The notes under the pieces: generated by a model
The model's database searches: none
Told to the model about the DNA's origin: nothing
The model's input: only the letters and a program-made list of their open reading frames with translations
NCBI GenBank assembly: GCA_964650245.1
Contig: CAZYQK010000120.1
Location: 1-9,706 of the forward strand
Source: WS-2 sp964650245
GTDB taxonomy: Bacteria; Eisenbacteria; RBG-16-71-46
Reading direction: 5' to 3'
DNA length: 9,706 nucleotides
Translations under genes and position numbers: made by a program
Shown here: positions 1-6,929 of the stretch, piece after piece
Layout of the letters: every line of letters starts with the position of its first letter
Numbering within the stretch: the stretch's first letter is position 1

Positions 1-1542
1 GGCGGGCGCGGGCCGGGGCGGCGGGAGCGCGGGAGCGCTCTCGGGCGCGTGGCGCACCAGTGCGGGCGCGAGGCGCCGCAGCAGCGGCGCGAACGTGATG
101 TAGGCGAGCAGCAGCGTAGCACCGGCGACGAGCGGGAACACGAGGAGCTGGATCCAGACGCGGTTCGGCCCGGCGTCTCGCAGCCAGCCGCTGAGCTGCT
201 GGACCACGAGGTTGCCGTTCAGGCCCACGATGATCGCCGTGGTGAGGCACGCGAGCCCGATCACCCACGGCGGGTTGGCGAACTCGCCCATCATCTCGCG
301 GTTGCTCGTGAACATGATGAGCGGGATCACGGCGAACGAGAGCTGCAGGCTCAGGATCACCTGCGAGAGCACCAGCAGCTGGTCCACAGAGCCCTCCCCG
401 CGCGCCATGATGAAGAGCGCCGCCGGGATGATCGCGAGGCCGCGGCTGATCAGCCGCCGCAGCCAGGGCCGGATGCGGATGCGGAGGAATCCCTCCATCA
501 CGATCTGCCCGGCGAGCGTGCCGGTGATGGTGCTCGCCTGGCCCGAGCTCAGGAGTGCGACCGCGAACAGTGTCGAGGCCAGCGCGGTGCCGAGCAGCGG
601 GGCGAGCAACTGATGCGCGTCCTCGAGCCGCGCCACGTCCTGGTGCCCGGTGGTGTGGAACACCGCGCCCGCCAGCACCAGGATCGCCGCGTTCACGAAG
701 AACGCGCAATTCAGGGCCACCGCGGAGTCCACGAAGTTCATGCGGCAAGCCTGGCGCTTGCCTTCGACCGAGCCCTCGACCGCCCGGCTCTGCACCAGCG
801 AGCTGTGGAGGTAGAGGTTGTGCGGCATCACGGTGGCGCCCAGGATGCCCATCGCGATGTAGAGCGAGTCGCCGTTGAGACCCAGCGCCGACACGCCGCC
901 GCCCGGCGTCCGGGCGAACAGGCTCACCCCGCCTCCCTCGGAGCGCGGGATGAAGCACTTCAGAATCGCGGGGATCTCGGGCCGCGAGAGCAGGATCTCG
1001 ATCGCGAAGCACGCGCCGATGGTCGCGACCAGGACCACGATGAACGCCTCCATGCGGCGCATCCCCAGCCGCGAGAGCGCGAGCAGCAACAGCACGTCGA
1101 GCGCCGTGATCATGACGCCGGTGAAGAGCGGGATGCCGAACAGGAGCTTGAGGCCGATCGCCGCGCCCAGCACCTCGGCCAGGTCGCAGGCGATGATCGC
1201 GATCTCGCACAGGATCCAGAGCGGGAACACCAGCGGCCGCGGATAGAAGTCGCGGCAGGCCTGCGCGAGATCCTTGCCGGTCACCACCCCGAGCCGCGCT
1301 GAAAGCGTCTGGAGTAGCACCGCCATCAGGTTGCTCATGAGCAACACCCACATCAGCTGGTAGCCGAAGCGCGCCCCCCCGGCGAGGTCGGTTGCCCAGT
1401 TGCCGGGGTCCATGTATCCGACGCTCACCAGGTACGCGGGCCCGGCGAACGCGAACAGGCGCCGGATCCAGCTGCCCGCGGCCGGCACCGGAACGCTGCG
1501 GTGGACCTCGGGGAGCGAGCGGGTCTCGTGCTCAGCGCGCAC
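1..1542 (-). CDS. mntH: Nramp-family divalent metal (Mn2+/Fe2+) transporter MntH, C-terminus beyond window
   Basis: Proton-coupled inner-membrane importer of Mn2+/Fe2+. Read from GTG at 1542 the frame stays open to the left edge (514 codons, no stop), so the 3' end is missing. The TM1 metal-binding motif DPGN is at residues 45-48, and the TM6 motif ATVMPHN has its Met at 239; in studied Nramp proteins these Asp, Asn and Met residues bind the metal. About eleven hydrophobic segments follow, then a Pro/Ala-rich tail from about residue 490, longer than in the usual 400-450-residue homologues. The GTG start is chosen because a perfect AAGGAG lies 7 nt upstream and the conserved core begins only about 25 residues later. 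It overlaps the end of the regulator gene by 11 bp, so translation is probably coupled. The family call is secure; Mn2+ over Fe2+ is inferred from the MntR-like neighbour. Confidence 0.93.
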   Translation of the reverse strand, partial: MRAEHETRSLPEVHRSVPVPAAGSWIRRLFAFAGPAYLVSVGYMDPGNWATDLAGGARFGYQLMWVLLMSNLMAVLLQTLSARLGVVTGKDLAQACRDFYPRPLVFPLWILCEIAIIACDLAEVLGAAIGLKLLFGIPLFTGVMITALDVLLLLALSRLGMRRMEAFIVVLVATIGACFAIEILLSRPEIPAILKCFIPRSEGGGVSLFARTPGGGVSALGLNGDSLYIAMGILGATVMPHNLYLHSSLVQSRAVEGSVEGKRQACRMNFVDSAVALNCAFFVNAAILVLAGAVFHTTGHQDVARLEDAHQLLAPLLGTALASTLFAVALLSSGQASTITGTLAGQIVMEGFLRIRIRPWLRRLISRGLAIIPAALFIMARGEGSVDQLLVLSQVILSLQLSFAVIPLIMFTSNREMMGEFANPPWVIGLACLTTAIIVGLNGNLVVQQLSGWLRDAGPNRVWIQLLVFPLVAGATLLLAYITFAPLLRRLAPALVRHAPESAPALPPPRPAPA

Positions 1543-2221
1543 GCGACGACTCCTTGCGGGGCTCGACCAGAACACCGTCCAGGCCTTCACTCCCGGTCAC
1601 GAAGCGATGCCCAGCGACGTCCAGCTCGTACACGTCGTCCAGCGCTCGCACCGCGCGTACGAGGACGGCGGCGCCGGGCACGAGGCCGACTTCCTTCCAG
1701 CGCGCCATACGGCGCCCATCGGCGTCGCGGATCTCGCGCACCGTGGCGCGCCGTCCCGGCGGCAGCGTCGCGAGCGGACGGAGCAGCCGCTTCCGCAGGT
1801 GGCCCTGGCGGTCGGGAATCAGGTGCCCGTGCGGGTCCTCGCCCGGGTGGCCGATCAGCCGGTCGACGGCCTCGAGCACGCGGTCGCTGATGTGATGCTC
1901 GAGCACCTCGGCGTCCGCGTGCACTTCGGACCAGTCGAGCTTGAGCACGCGCACCAGAAACGTCTCGAGGATGCGGTGGCGGCGCACGATCTCGATCGCC
2001 TGCCGCCGACCGCGTGCGGTGAGCCGGGCCCCGGCGCGCCGAGCGTGCGTGACGAGCCGTTCGCGTGCGAGCTTGCCGAGCATGCTGGTCACCGAGGGCG
2101 CCGAGACCGCGAGACGGGCGGCGAGCCGCGAGGGGGCGACGGCCTCGCCCTGCGGGCCGAGCGCATAGAGCGCCTTGAGATAGTCCTGCTTGGACCGGGT
2201 GAGCGGGGCCGGAGGCTTCAT
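1532..2221 (-). CDS. mntR: DtxR/MntR-family metal-dependent transcriptional repressor with SH3-like (FeoA) domain
   Basis: Metal-activated DNA-binding repressor, 229 aa, the full three-domain DtxR/IdeR length. A winged helix spans roughly residues 8-72 (recognition helix near SAPSVTSMLGKL, 40-51). The dimerisation and metal domain follows (about 75-140), then an SH3/FeoA-like domain (about 155-220). Aligned by eye, D13, H82, E105, E108 and H109 match B. subtilis MntR ligands D8, H77, E99, E102 and H103. Glu, not the Cys of DtxR/IdeR, occupies the selectivity position, which favours Mn2+. MntR E11 is replaced by K16. H82, E86 and H101 also match the ancillary site of IdeR-type proteins, so this is a mixed architecture; classical MntR lacks the SH3 domain. 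The gene follows the beta-barrel gene after 28 bp with no strong ribosome binding site, and overlaps mntH. It probably represses its own operon through the palindrome at 5432-5449. Confidence 0.9.
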   Translation of the reverse strand: MKPPAPLTRSKQDYLKALYALGPQGEAVAPSRLAARLAVSAPSVTSMLGKLARERLVTHARRAGARLTARGRRQAIEIVRRHRILETFLVRVLKLDWSEVHADAEVLEHHISDRVLEAVDRLIGHPGEDPHGHLIPDRQGHLRKRLLRPLATLPPGRRATVREIRDADGRRMARWKEVGLVPGAAVLVRAVRALDDVYELDVAGHRFVTGSEGLDGVLVEPRKESSRAR

Positions 2222-2249
2222 CGCGATCGGCCGCTTCGGATCGGGGACA

Positions 2250-3467
2250 TCAGAAGTAGCTCGCGACGCTGAACTCTACCGCGGCGTCGCGCGCCAGATT
2301 GTCGAAACGGTCACGCGACTCGCCGCGGGCGAATGCGACCTTGAGCACCGACTCCGGCGTGGGCCGGAAGTTGAGTCCCAGCGCGAGACGCCGGACCGAG
2401 TCGCCCGCCACGTCACGATCGAAGTCCACCACGTCGAGCCGCACCGCGCCGGTGAACCGCGAGCGCGGCAGGCTGCGCACGCGGCCGAGCCCGAACGCCC
2501 GGCTGGTCTCCAGGTGGAAGCCACCCTGTCGAGACGCGTAGATGCCACCCAGCCCGGGCGGGATCTCCACGTCCACCAGGGCCGCTTCGCCCTGGAGGGC
2601 GAAGCCGGCCAGCCGGAGTTCCCCGTCCGCGACCGCGATCGTCAGGTCGCGGCGCTCGTCGATCTCGAGACCTTCCTCGCGGAAGACGTTGTAGGCTCCC
2701 CGATGGGCGGAGAGTCCGAGTTCGTTTCCGGGCGCCGGGCTCCACGCCACGCGACCCACCAGCGCGGGAGAGTTGTTGTTGTCCTCGAGATTGCCCCGCC
2801 CGTTCGGGATGCGCGTGCCTTCCGGCGAATCCTCGATCAGGCCGTCCCCGAATCCATTCACGGCGTAGGCCTCGTAGGTGAGGCGCGACCGGCGGCCCCA
2901 GGCGAACTGGCCGAACGCACCGAGCCCGGGCTCGGAGAGCGCCACGCCCACCAGATGGGTCGCGGCCAGCGGCCGCTCGGGGAGCTCGTTGCGCGGGGCG
3001 TCGTGGGCGAGGTTGAAGCGACCGAGCGGCGAGAGCAGGATCCCGCTGCGCAGGTTGAATCCCGGGCGGACGAGAAAGTCGATCTGCGCCAGCTCGAGCC
3101 GGACCTCCTCTCCCCCTTCCTCCACTTCGAGCTCGCTCCAGATGCGGACCGCGCGGCTCACCTCGGTGAAGGCGAGCAGGTTCCAGCGCCGGAGTTCGAT
3201 TCCGAGCTCCTCCGTGACACCATCGATCTTCTCCCACCGGGCGTGCGCCTCGACATAGCCCCCGACGGCGATGCGGCCGAAGATCCCGCTCAGGTACGGC
3301 TTGTCGTCGAAGCCGCCGGGAACGAACGGCCGCGGCGACGCGCGCAGGGTGTCCGGCGCCTGGGCGAATGCCGGTGCGCACGCCGCGACGAGGAGCGCCA
3401 TAGCCGGCAGCGCGACACCGAATAGCAACCCCCGTGCGCCCCGGCCCCCGCATGTCCCACGACTCAT
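2250..3467 (-). CDS. Outer-membrane beta-barrel protein (porin-like)
   Basis: 405-aa precursor, probably an outer-membrane channel. The N-terminus is a signal peptide: Arg-rich start, hydrophobic stretch at residues 14-29, and a likely signal peptidase I site after AFAQA (residue 37). A lipobox-like VAAC at 27-30 makes lipidation a less likely alternative. The rest consists of alternating hydrophobic/polar strands with Gly and aromatic residues, and the protein ends in Tyr-Phe, the C-terminal aromatic signature recognised by the BAM assembly machinery. I see no plug domain or TonB box, so it resembles porins more than TonB receptors; phosphate-selective-porin-like proteins are the nearest group by appearance. 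The ATG overlaps the DHOR stop by 4 bp (ATGA), with GGAG just upstream. Being between a DHOR gene and mntR-mntH suggests a role in metal passage across the outer membrane (inference; substrate unknown). Confidence 0.8.
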   Translation of the reverse strand: MSRGTCGGRGARGLLFGVALPAMALLVAACAPAFAQAPDTLRASPRPFVPGGFDDKPYLSGIFGRIAVGGYVEAHARWEKIDGVTEELGIELRRWNLLAFTEVSRAVRIWSELEVEEGGEEVRLELAQIDFLVRPGFNLRSGILLSPLGRFNLAHDAPRNELPERPLAATHLVGVALSEPGLGAFGQFAWGRRSRLTYEAYAVNGFGDGLIEDSPEGTRIPNGRGNLEDNNNSPALVGRVAWSPAPGNELGLSAHRGAYNVFREEGLEIDERRDLTIAVADGELRLAGFALQGEAALVDVEIPPGLGGIYASRQGGFHLETSRAFGLGRVRSLPRSRFTGAVRLDVVDFDRDVAGDSVRRLALGLNFRPTPESVLKVAFARGESRDRFDNLARDAAVEFSVASYF

Positions 3468-4729
3468 CGCGACTCCACGAAGTCGAGGAGCGCGGCGCGG
3501 TCCTCGGCGGTCATCGCCACGAAGGCGCCACGGGCGCCGTCCGCCTCGCCGCCGTGCAGCCGGATCGCCTCCTCGACGCTGCGCGCCCGGCCGTCGTGGA
3601 GCATGAACGCGTCCCCGCGCAGGAAGTCACGCATCACCCGCAGGCCCCAGAGCGGCGCCGTGCGCCACTCGCGCCCGCTGGCGTCGCCGTCGGGCCGCCC
3701 GTCCGCGAGCCCGTCTCCCATATCGTGAAGCAAGAGGTCGGAATAGACCGGCACCGGCCTGTTCGCAAGCGCCGCGACCGTGCTCGGTCCGGTCATGAGC
3801 ACCGGCCGGTGGCAGGCCGCGCAGCCGACGGACCCGAACAGCGCCTCCCCGCGCTGCCGTCGCGACGTCAGGACCCCGGGGGCCGGGGGCGCGAGCAACC
3901 GCAGGTAGGCGATCACGGCGCGCACCGGGGGCGTCGCCAGCTCGGGATCGGCGACGCGGTCGGCACTCTCCGTCGCCCGGCTGGCGAGCGGGTTGACGTT
4001 CTCGACCGGCCGGAATTCGGTGGTGATGCCCATGTCCTGATGGTAGGCATCCACGGTCTGCTGCAGCAGGCTCGTGACCTGCGCCTTGCGCCCGAAGCGG
4101 CCCAGATGCGGCCCCGGGCCTCCCCCGGGCTCCGATGCGGGCACGAAATCCGGAGGCGTGACGAAATGCGCGCGTCCCGAGATGCTGTCGCGGTTGGCAT
4201 CGGCAGGATCGGCCAGCGCGACGATGGTGGCCTCGGGGATCGCCTCGATCAGGCCCGCGCCGAAGACCGGCGGCGGGAGGCGGCGGGAGACGTCGACCCC
4301 GGGCGGGAGCCGCTCGGGCTCGGCACCCGCGATCGCGCGGTCCTGAAGCTGCGGGCCACCGAGGGTGATCGCCAGATCGCTGCCCAGACTGAATCGCGTG
4401 AGCACGTTCTCGGGGCGTCCACGGCCATCCCCGCTGTGGCAGGAGGCGCACGAGGCGTTGTTGAAGATCGGGCCGAGCCCTTCGCTCGGCGCGAACGGCC
4501 GCCCGAACTGGGCGTCGCCCTCGGCGAAGGCCGCCTGCTCGGCGTGGCTCAGCCCCTCGAGGGGCGCGTCGAACAGGTCGCGGGAGTCGGGGGCGGTCGT
4601 CATGAGCGCGTCGCAACCGAGCACCAGCAGCGGCGCCATCGCCAGCAACGCCGCCGACCCGCGGGCCGCGGCGCGCCGGGCCCGCCACTTCGGCGCCACG
4701 CCGGGCCGCTGGTCGGGCCGCTGGATCAC
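3464..4729 (-). CDS. Di-haem oxidoreductase (DHOR / DUF1111, thiol-oxidoreductase-like) lipoprotein
   Basis: 421-aa periplasmic or outer-membrane-anchored c-type cytochrome of the di-haem peroxidase-like superfamily. Residues 1-39 are a lipoprotein signal peptide ending in the lipobox LVLGC (Cys39 lipidated). The two haem sites are C94-x-x-C97-H98 and C303-x-x-C306-H307. Other DHOR signatures are GRFGRKA (210-216), DMGIT (232-236), LHDMGDGLADG (334-344), WRTAPLWG (355-362) and LHDGRA (377-382). The GTG start is chosen over in-frame upstream codons because GGAGG precedes it by 6 nt, the signal peptide follows, and the GTGA overlap with the preceding stop is 4 bp; upstream in-frame sequence is the antisense of the methyltransferase gene. 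The reaction is not established for this family. Homologues are often found beside iron-uptake genes (from memory), consistent with the metal regulator downstream. Confidence 0.92.
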   Translation of the reverse strand: MIQRPDQRPGVAPKWRARRAAARGSAALLAMAPLLVLGCDALMTTAPDSRDLFDAPLEGLSHAEQAAFAEGDAQFGRPFAPSEGLGPIFNNASCASCHSGDGRGRPENVLTRFSLGSDLAITLGGPQLQDRAIAGAEPERLPPGVDVSRRLPPPVFGAGLIEAIPEATIVALADPADANRDSISGRAHFVTPPDFVPASEPGGGPGPHLGRFGRKAQVTSLLQQTVDAYHQDMGITTEFRPVENVNPLASRATESADRVADPELATPPVRAVIAYLRLLAPPAPGVLTSRRQRGEALFGSVGCAACHRPVLMTGPSTVAALANRPVPVYSDLLLHDMGDGLADGRPDGDASGREWRTAPLWGLRVMRDFLRGDAFMLHDGRARSVEEAIRLHGGEADGARGAFVAMTAEDRAALLDFVESR

Positions 4730-5328
4730 GCCCGTCCTCCCAGACGAGGCAGGTAGGCCGGCGTGCGCCGCATGTACTCGTGGTAGGCGTCGCCGTGCCG
4801 CTCGATCAGCTTCGCTTCTTCGAGCGGGGCACGCCGCACCAGCAGGGCGAGAGCGCCGACGCCCATCAGCGCGACGAACCAGCTCGCCGTAACCAGCGCG
4901 AACGCTGTCAGGGTGACGAAGGCGGTCGAGTAGAGCGGATGACGCACCCAGCGATAGGGGCCGTGCGTGACCAGCGAGTTCGCCGCACGGACCGCCACGG
5001 TGTCGGTGACGTTGAGTCCCAGCGTGTGGAAGACCCACCAGAACAGTGGCAGCCCGGCCAGCGCCAGGCCGGCGCCGAGCCAGCGCAGCGGTTCTGGCAC
5101 CTCGATTCGCGACCAGTCCAGGGCGCCCGGGTGGACCAGCCAGGTGATGATCGCGCCGTAGCTGCCGAGCGCGCAGAGCCTGAGCGCGACCATCAGCAGT
5201 AGGCCCTCCTCGCGGCGGGGCACGTGACCACCGGCGCGATGGGCGCGCCAGCGGTGCACGCTGGCGATCGCGATCATCGCCGCCATCACGGCGGCGATCG
5301 ACAGGCGCAGGGCGCTCTCGCTCGACAT
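4726..5328 (-). CDS. Isoprenylcysteine carboxyl methyltransferase / PEMT-like integral membrane methyltransferase
   Basis: 200-aa membrane protein with hydrophobic segments near residues 8-25, 42-65, 81-104 and 133-163, the last probably a helical hairpin. The C-terminal signature is typical of the ICMT/PEMT superfamily: GPYRWVRHP at 123-131 and the acidic EE pair at 170-171, followed by LIERHGDAYHEYMRRTPAYLPR (173-194, split here as LIERHGDAYH then EYMRRTPAYLPR). In the family these RHP and EE elements bind S-adenosylmethionine. Bacterial members have diverse and mostly unknown substrates (lipids, isoprenoids, small lipophilic acceptors), so no substrate is assigned. The ATG at 5328 is preceded by GGAG at a suitable distance. 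It is the first gene of the minus-strand operon, and its TGA overlaps the GTG of the DHOR gene. Its role in a metal operon is unclear. Confidence 0.85.
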   Translation of the reverse strand: MSSESALRLSIAAVMAAMIAIASVHRWRAHRAGGHVPRREEGLLLMVALRLCALGSYGAIITWLVHPGALDWSRIEVPEPLRWLGAGLALAGLPLFWWVFHTLGLNVTDTVAVRAANSLVTHGPYRWVRHPLYSTAFVTLTAFALVTASWFVALMGVGALALLVRRAPLEEAKLIERHGDAYHEYMRRTPAYLPRLGGRA

Positions 5329-5431
5329 CGGAGCTCTCCGGTTGCGTTCGGAACGGCAGCGTGCGGCGCGCGGGGCCGGCTCGGTACGATGGCCCGGTGC
5401 GCGCTGTCCCCCATGGAGGCGGGCGACCGCG

Positions 5432-5449
5432 AATTAGATACGTCTAATT
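5432..5449. promoter_or_regulatory. Candidate DtxR/MntR-type operator (18-bp perfect palindrome)
   Basis: AATTAGA-TACG-TCTAATT is a perfect inverted repeat with 7-bp arms in the divergent intergenic region, and it stands out as an AT-rich island. The TTAG...CTAA half-sites resemble those of DtxR-family boxes (for example TTAGG...CCTAA). A further half-site, GCTAATT at 5465-5471, lies exactly 22 bp (about two helical turns) from TCTAATT at 5443-5449. The palindrome covers the -10 of the minus-strand promoter, the expected place for a repressor. The operon it would control encodes a DtxR-family regulator. Binding is inferred. Confidence 0.6.
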
Positions 5450-5463
5450 GCCATGTTCGTCAA
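5433..5463 (-). promoter_or_regulatory. Sigma-70-like promoter for the minus-strand metal operon
   Basis: On the minus strand, TTGACG (5463-5458, 5 of 6 to TTGACA) is followed after 19 bp by TCTAAT (5438-5433, 5 of 6 to TATAAT). TATCTA with a 17-bp spacer (5440-5435) is an alternative -10. Transcription would begin near 5425, about 95 nt before the first ATG at 5328. The -10 lies inside the operator palindrome. Confidence 0.55.
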
Positions 5464-5525
5464 GGCTAATTTTCGGCCTCCGGGGCGGCGGCGTGCCCAT
5501 GCCGCGCCTGCCGTGCGCCCGGCGG

Positions 5526-5554
5526 TTGAAGGCTCCGGAACCATCCGCTACGCT
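5526..5554 (+). promoter_or_regulatory. Weak candidate promoter for the 2-oxoacid dehydrogenase operon
   Basis: TTGAAG (5526-5531) and TACGCT (5549-5554) are separated by 17 bp, matching 4 of 6 and 3 of 6 bases of the sigma-70 hexamers, with the conserved TA...T of the -10 kept. The start would fall about 25 nt before the TTG at 5586. Such matches arise by chance, but it is the best-spaced pair I find in this leader. Confidence 0.35.
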
Positions 5555-5585
5555 GCCGCTCCCTTCCCACCTTGAGGAACGTGCC

Positions 5586-6560
5586 TTGCCGCAGATGACC
5601 ATGGTCCAGGCGATCCAGGACGCGCTGCGCGTGGCGTTGCGCGAGGATCCGCGCGTGGTGGTGCTGGGCGAGGACGTGGGCCGGAACGGCGGTGTGTTCC
5701 GCGTGACCGAGGGGCTGCAGGCCGAGTTCGGCGCAGAGCGTGTGAGCGACACCCCGCTCGCCGAGAACGGCATCGTGGGCGGCGCGATCGGCATGGCGCT
5801 GTATGGCCTCAGGCCCATTGCCGAGATTCAATTCGTGGACTTCATCTACCCCGCGTTCGACCAGATCGTCTCGGAGCTGGCCAAGATGCGCTGGCGCTCG
5901 GCGGGGCAGTACGCCTGCCCGGTGATCGTGCGCGCGCCCTACGGCGGCGGCATCCGGGGCGGGCTCTACCACTCGCAGAGCCCGGAGGCCTACTTCTGCC
6001 ATACCGCCGGGCTCAAGGTCGTCATCCCCTCGACGCCCCGCGACGCCAAGGGCCTGCTGCTCGCGGCCCTCGAAGGCGAGGACCCGGTGATCTTCCTCGA
6101 GCCCAAGCGGCTCTACCGCACCGTGAAAGAGGAGGTGCCCGAGGGCCGCCTCACGGTGCCGCTCTCGTCGGCGCGGGTCGTACGCGAGGGGGAACACTGC
6201 ACGGTGCTCGCTTACGGGGCGATGGTGCCGGTCTCGGCCGAGGCCGCCGCGGCCGCGGCCGAACGCGGCTGGTCGGTCGAGGTGCTCGACCTGCGCACCC
6301 TGGTCCCGCTCGACGCCGGCGCCGTAATCGCGAGCGCTGCGAAGACCGGGCGGGTGGTGATCGTCCACGAGGCGCCGCGCACCTGCGGCTACGGCGCCGA
6401 GCTGGCGGCGCTGATCGCGGAGCAGGCACTCACTTCGCTGCAGGCTCCGATCCTCCGGGTCACGGGGTACGACACCCCGTTCCCGTACACGCTCGAGCAC
6501 TCCTACCTGCCCGACGCGCCGCGCGTGCTGCGCGCGATCGAGCACGCGATGAGTTACTGA
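5586..6560 (+). CDS. bkdA2: 2-oxoacid dehydrogenase E1 component, beta subunit (branched-chain type)
   Basis: Beta subunit of the thiamin-diphosphate-dependent E1 that decarboxylates branched-chain 2-oxoacids and passes the acyl group to lipoyl-E2. At 324 aa it has the usual family length. The N-terminal pyrimidine-binding half carries MVQAIQDALR, VVLGEDVG, GGVFRVTEGLQ and DTPLAENGIVG; the C-terminal transketolase-like half carries LDLRTLVPLD and HEAPRTCGYGAE. EPKRLYR and the FRVTEGL context favour branched-chain over pyruvate enzymes. The TTG start is preferred because GAGGAA lies 6 nt upstream (5574-5579) and the protein then begins MPQMTMVQA, as in homologues; ATG 5595 is the alternative. 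The frame remains open upstream to 5448, but that part looks non-coding. First gene of the operon, placed before rather than after E1-alpha. Branched-chain specificity is likely but unproven. Confidence 0.93.
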   Translation: MPQMTMVQAIQDALRVALREDPRVVVLGEDVGRNGGVFRVTEGLQAEFGAERVSDTPLAENGIVGGAIGMALYGLRPIAEIQFVDFIYPAFDQIVSELAKMRWRSAGQYACPVIVRAPYGGGIRGGLYHSQSPEAYFCHTAGLKVVIPSTPRDAKGLLLAALEGEDPVIFLEPKRLYRTVKEEVPEGRLTVPLSSARVVREGEHCTVLAYGAMVPVSAEAAAAAAERGWSVEVLDLRTLVPLDAGAVIASAAKTGRVVIVHEAPRTCGYGAELAALIAEQALTSLQAPILRVTGYDTPFPYTLEHSYLPDAPRVLRAIEHAMSY

Positions 6561-6571
6561 GCGCCGGCGCC

Positions 6572-6874
6572 ATGCTCGTGATCGTGTGGGAGTACGTGGT
6601 GAAGCCGGAGCGCGCGGACGACTTCGAATCGATGTACCGTCCCGACGGTCCGTGGAGCGAGCTGTTCCGGAAGAGCCCGGGATTCGTCAGCATCACGCTC
6701 ATGAAGGATCTCAAGGACCCGCGGCGCTTCATGGTGGCCGACCGCTGGACCAGCGAAACGGTCTACGAGGAGTTCAAGCAGTCGCAGGCCGCGGCCTACG
6801 GCCAGTTGAGCGAGCGCGGCCGGCGGTTGATCGAGCGCGAAACCGAAGTCGGGCGGTTCGATTTTCTGGAGTGA
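6572..6874 (+). CDS. Small antibiotic-biosynthesis-monooxygenase (ABM) fold protein
   Basis: 100-aa dimeric alpha/beta-barrel (ferredoxin-like) domain protein occupying the whole chain. It begins with a beta strand (LVIVWEYVVK), then a helix (ERADDFESMY), the segment GPWSELFRKSPGFVSITLMKD, the strand FMVADRWTS, and a C-terminal helix from VYEEFKQ. The pattern matches ABM-domain proteins, whose members include quinol monooxygenases, haem-degrading enzymes and many proteins without known activity; no residue here settles the choice. It sits 11 bp after the E1-beta stop and 55 bp before E2, so it is co-transcribed with the complex. There is no clear Shine-Dalgarno, suggesting translation by re-initiation from the upstream gene. 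Function in the complex unknown. Confidence 0.8.
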   Translation: MLVIVWEYVVKPERADDFESMYRPDGPWSELFRKSPGFVSITLMKDLKDPRRFMVADRWTSETVYEEFKQSQAAAYGQLSERGRRLIERETEVGRFDFLE

Positions 6875-6929
6875 GCACGAGGCTCGCGAGGGCGGCGGGC
6901 TGCGCCAGCTCGAAGCGAACGAGGTCTGG

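Noticed and set aside
49..1302. Long open plus-strand frame opposite the Nramp gene
   Set aside because: Low-complexity Arg/His/Glu/Gln-rich translation typical of antisense frames in GC-rich DNA; the minus strand carries clear Nramp motifs.
3434..4756. Open plus-strand frame of about 440 codons opposite the DHOR gene
   Set aside because: Antisense shadow; the minus strand has two CxxCH sites, a lipoprotein signal and family motifs.
4730..5038. N-terminal extension of the DHOR frame
   Set aside because: It overlaps the methyltransferase gene in another frame, has Arg/Ala-rich composition, and would place the lipoprotein signal in the middle of the chain. The GTG at 4729 has a good ribosome binding site.
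5448..5585. 46-codon upstream extension of E1-beta
   Set aside because: It would start in the operator region, has no family similarity, and TTG 5586 has a well-spaced GAGGAA and yields the usual N-terminus.
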